Source of the DNA: Duganella guangzhouensis
GTDB lineage: Bacteria > Pseudomonadota > Gammaproteobacteria > Burkholderiales > Burkholderiaceae_D
DNA: 64,000 bases
Direction: 5' to 3'
NCBI RefSeq assembly: GCF_009674535.1
Contig: NZ_WKJK01000001.1
Coordinates: 248,001-312,000, forward strand
The position numbers and the translations under genes are program-made. How positions within the stretch are numbered: the first letter of the stretch is position 1; every line of letters starts with the position of its first letter. Positions 62,365 to 64,000 of this stretch are shown here, piece after piece. The notes beneath the pieces are model-generated. The model ran no database searches, had not been told where the DNA came from, and saw only the letters and a program-made list of their open reading frames with translations.

Positions 62365-62445
62365 CGGGTTGTCTCTATAAGTTTACTTGATCCTCCATCC
62401 TATCGCAGCGACCGTTATAGCTCCAATGCCAAAAACGCCGTGAGC

Positions 62446-62458
62446 AATACCAATTTGG
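62446..62458. promoter_or_regulatory. AATACCAATTTGG element before FucP-type gene
   Basis: The minus-strand reading CCAAATTGGTATT contains AATTGGTAT, a half-site like that of hexuronate GntR regulators, and CCAATTTGG is itself palindromic. It lies about 90 bases upstream of the transporter start. A single short match, so low confidence. Confidence 0.3.
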
Positions 62459-62527
62459 AATAGGTCAATAGTTCCATGTGGCAATGTGCGCCGCCCACGC
62501 TACGTGAACGGCAAGTTGCGCGCGTCG

Positions 62528-63286
62528 TCAGCAGCCTTTGGGCGAGAACTGGCCGACGTGCTGGCCGTTCTTGTCGCGGGTGGGGATGTAGCCGGTTTTC
62601 GGCAGGCGCGGCGCGGGCTTGCCGGCTTCCACCTCCGCCAGCTTGACCTGATAATAGCGTTTGCCGTTGCGCGTGACCACGCCTTCGATGCTGTAGGTTT
62701 GCAGGCCAGCGCCGAGGATGGCGTATTCGCCGGCCATCACCTTGTCGATTTCCTTGCGCATGGCAGCTGTGACTGGCGCGCACTTGCCCGGCAGGCTGCA
62801 CCAGGTGTCGAAACGCTCGATGTCGGTGGAGCGTTTTTCGCGGTTGATGATGTCTTCTGGTTCGGTGCGTATCCAGAACGCGCCGCCATCGTATTCGATC
62901 CTGGACCAGGCCTTGCCGGCGCGGATGCGCACCGGCTGGTAGGACACAAACGCTTCCTGCTCGTAGCCGACCATGTCATGTGGCAGCTCGAATTTTTGGC
63001 CGTTGGACAGCGCGAGGTGCCAGCTGAATGGCTGCTCGCATTGTTCGCGCGGCTTGTCGGGCGCGCAGGGGTTCAGGTTGGCGACCACCTGACCGATTTG
63101 CTTGCCGTTGGGGCCATCGTAGGCGGGGAAGGGCTGATAGGGCGCGCGATCGGCGCCTTCCTCGGGGAACAGCTGCGGCGGCGAGATGAAATGCTCGATT
63201 GGCCGCTGTGGCTGCTCCAGCTGCTGCGCGTGGGCGGCAGCGGGCAGCAGGCAACACAGCAGGGCGAGGCGGCGCAGTCGGTCCAT
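62528..63286 (-). CDS. Exported protein of unknown function (252 aa)
   Basis: I do not recognise this protein. It has a signal peptide (MDRLRRLALLCCLLPAAAHAQQ). The mature part has five cysteines (LNPCAP, EQCEQP, DTWCSLPGKCAP and the final KGC), consistent with a disulfide-bonded periplasmic domain. Segments such as WSRIEYDGGAFWIRTEPED and TYSIEGVVTRNGKRYYQVKLAEV look beta-rich. It is a single gene between the transporter and a VOC protein. Confidence 0.6.
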   Translation of the reverse strand: MDRLRRLALLCCLLPAAAHAQQLEQPQRPIEHFISPPQLFPEEGADRAPYQPFPAYDGPNGKQIGQVVANLNPCAPDKPREQCEQPFSWHLALSNGQKFELPHDMVGYEQEAFVSYQPVRIRAGKAWSRIEYDGGAFWIRTEPEDIINREKRSTDIERFDTWCSLPGKCAPVTAAMRKEIDKVMAGEYAILGAGLQTYSIEGVVTRNGKRYYQVKLAEVEAGKPAPRLPKTGYIPTRDKNGQHVGQFSPKGC

Positions 63287-63331
63287 GGTCGGCGTGACAA
63301 AAATGGAAAGCCCCAGTGTACCAGTTGAAGT

Positions 63332-63730
63332 TCAGCTCTGCGGCGCGGTCCAGACCAGATTCCACAAATGGCCGTCGATATCCTCAAAGCCCTGGTCGTA
63401 CATGAAACCGTGGTCTTCGGGCGGATGCGGGGTGCGGCCGCCGGCGACGACGGCCTTGGCGATCAGGCTGTCCACTTCCTCGCGGCTTTCGCAGCTGAGG
63501 CAGATGATGACTTCATTGGCCTCTTTGGCCTGCGCCAGCGGCTTGTCGATCAACGAGCGGAAAAAATCCTCGGTCATCAGCATGGCGAAGATCGTGTCTT
63601 CGACCACGACCATGAAGGCCGCACTCTCGTTGCCATACTCGGGCTTAAAGCCGAAGCCGAGCGCGGCAAAGAAAGCCTTGGATTTGGCCAGATCCTTGAC
63701 TGCGAGATTGAAAAATACCTGCTTGTTCAT
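63332..63730 (-). CDS. VOC-superfamily (glyoxalase/bleomycin-resistance fold) protein
   Basis: The 132-residue protein has the paired beta-alpha-beta-beta-beta pattern of the VOC fold. It starts QVFFNLAVKDLAKSKAFFAALGFGFKPEY and ends DQGFEDIDGHLWNLVW. Metal-ligand candidates are limited to the Glu and His in the C-terminal half, so it may be one of the non-catalytic or unknown-substrate members related to PhnB-like proteins. It is monocistronic by spacing. Confidence 0.85.
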   Translation of the reverse strand: MNKQVFFNLAVKDLAKSKAFFAALGFGFKPEYGNESAAFMVVVEDTIFAMLMTEDFFRSLIDKPLAQAKEANEVIICLSCESREEVDSLIAKAVVAGGRTPHPPEDHGFMYDQGFEDIDGHLWNLVWTAPQS

Positions 63731-63800
63731 GACGTCTCCCTGAGGTGGATAAAAGGTACTTCATCCATACGACGAACGAGGTGGCTCGAATTCGACAAGC

Positions 63801-64000
63801 TTACGCGGATGTCTTGGCCGCCGCTTCGGCCGCGCGTTTGCGTAGCGTGGTGACGGCGGTGCCGCCTACGCCCCAGTTGTCGGTTTCCACTTCGTCGATG
63901 ATGACGAAGGTGGTGGCCGGATTCTTGTTCAGCACGCGCTGCAACAGCTCGGTCACGCCCTGGATCAGTTCCTGTTTCTGCTCGGCGGTGACGCCTTCAT
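63801..64000 (-). CDS. 4-oxalocrotonate tautomerase-family protein, C-terminal part
   Basis: The frame runs off the window edge, so the start and the catalytic N-terminal proline are not seen. The visible 66 residues (EGVTAEQKQELIQGVTELLQ, then NPATTFVIIDEVETDNWGVGG) match the tautomerase superfamily. Family members convert 2-hydroxymuconate-type enols to keto forms or act as small tautomerases of unknown role. The stop is TAA at 63801-63803. Confidence 0.8.
   Translation of the reverse strand, partial: EGVTAEQKQELIQGVTELLQRVLNKNPATTFVIIDEVETDNWGVGGTAVTTLRKRAAEAAAKTSA

Noticed and set aside
1..64000. CRISPR arrays, tRNA or rRNA genes
   Set aside because: No regularly spaced repeats, cloverleaf-like segments or conserved rRNA blocks were seen while reading both strands.

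Overview
The window is a GC-rich, gene-dense bacterial chromosome segment. Gene style (PEP-CTERM protein, class III alcohol dehydrogenase with a GlxA-type neighbour, large TonB receptors without SusD partners, ba3-type oxidase) suggests a betaproteobacterium near the Oxalobacteraceae (Duganella/Massilia type). That placement is inference from gene content, not from a marker gene. No rRNA, tRNA, CRISPR array, prophage or intact insertion sequence was found.

Bases 1-23609 form a pectin / rhamnogalacturonan utilisation locus. It holds the C-terminus of a GH2 enzyme, a DUF1593 hydrolase, a GH106 rhamnosidase, three GH28 enzymes with different active-site signatures and export signals, two GH105 unsaturated-uronyl hydrolases, an exported PL22-type oligogalacturonate lyase, two TonB-dependent receptors, a six-hairpin (GH65/GH95-like) glycosidase and a DUF5060/apiosidase-like enzyme. 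Many neighbours overlap by 1-4 bases, which indicates tight co-transcription. The TonB receptors would import oligomers that periplasmic enzymes trim. A FucP-type sugar transporter at 61057-62364 could carry products across the inner membrane. No dedicated regulator is present, but strong palindromes precede the GH106 operon and the second receptor.

Bases 23670-28545 hold a TetR regulator divergent from an EmrAB-type tripartite efflux operon. Bases 28600-31159 hold three unrecognised genes in one operon: a four-helix membrane protein, a 94-residue beta-rich protein and a secreted beta-rich protein. This is the best candidate here for an undescribed system. Bases 31297-36146 hold a PPOX flavoprotein divergent from an AraC regulator, an AT-rich membrane orphan, a GlxA-type regulator divergent from formaldehyde-detoxifying FrmA/AdhC, and a small exported protein. 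A GH43 gene follows.

Bases 37232-44132 are an eight-gene minus-strand lipid-modification operon (FAD oxidoreductase, DUF1365, cyclopropane-fatty-acid-synthase-like methyltransferase, chalcone-isomerase-like, MFS, DUF3833, SDR, NTF2-like). It faces a TetR gene with a palindrome between them. Next come a TIM-barrel glycosidase-SUMF1 fusion, a GGDEF-EAL-BLUF blue-light protein, a UvrA paralogue, a membrane protein of unknown function, a DUF4160/DUF2442 toxin-antitoxin-like pair and a PEP-CTERM surface protein.

Bases 54819-59962 are a six-gene ba3-type cytochrome oxidase operon with three c-type cytochromes (seven haems in total). The window ends with an Rpn-type nuclease, the FucP-type transporter, an exported protein of unknown function, a VOC-fold protein and a truncated tautomerase.
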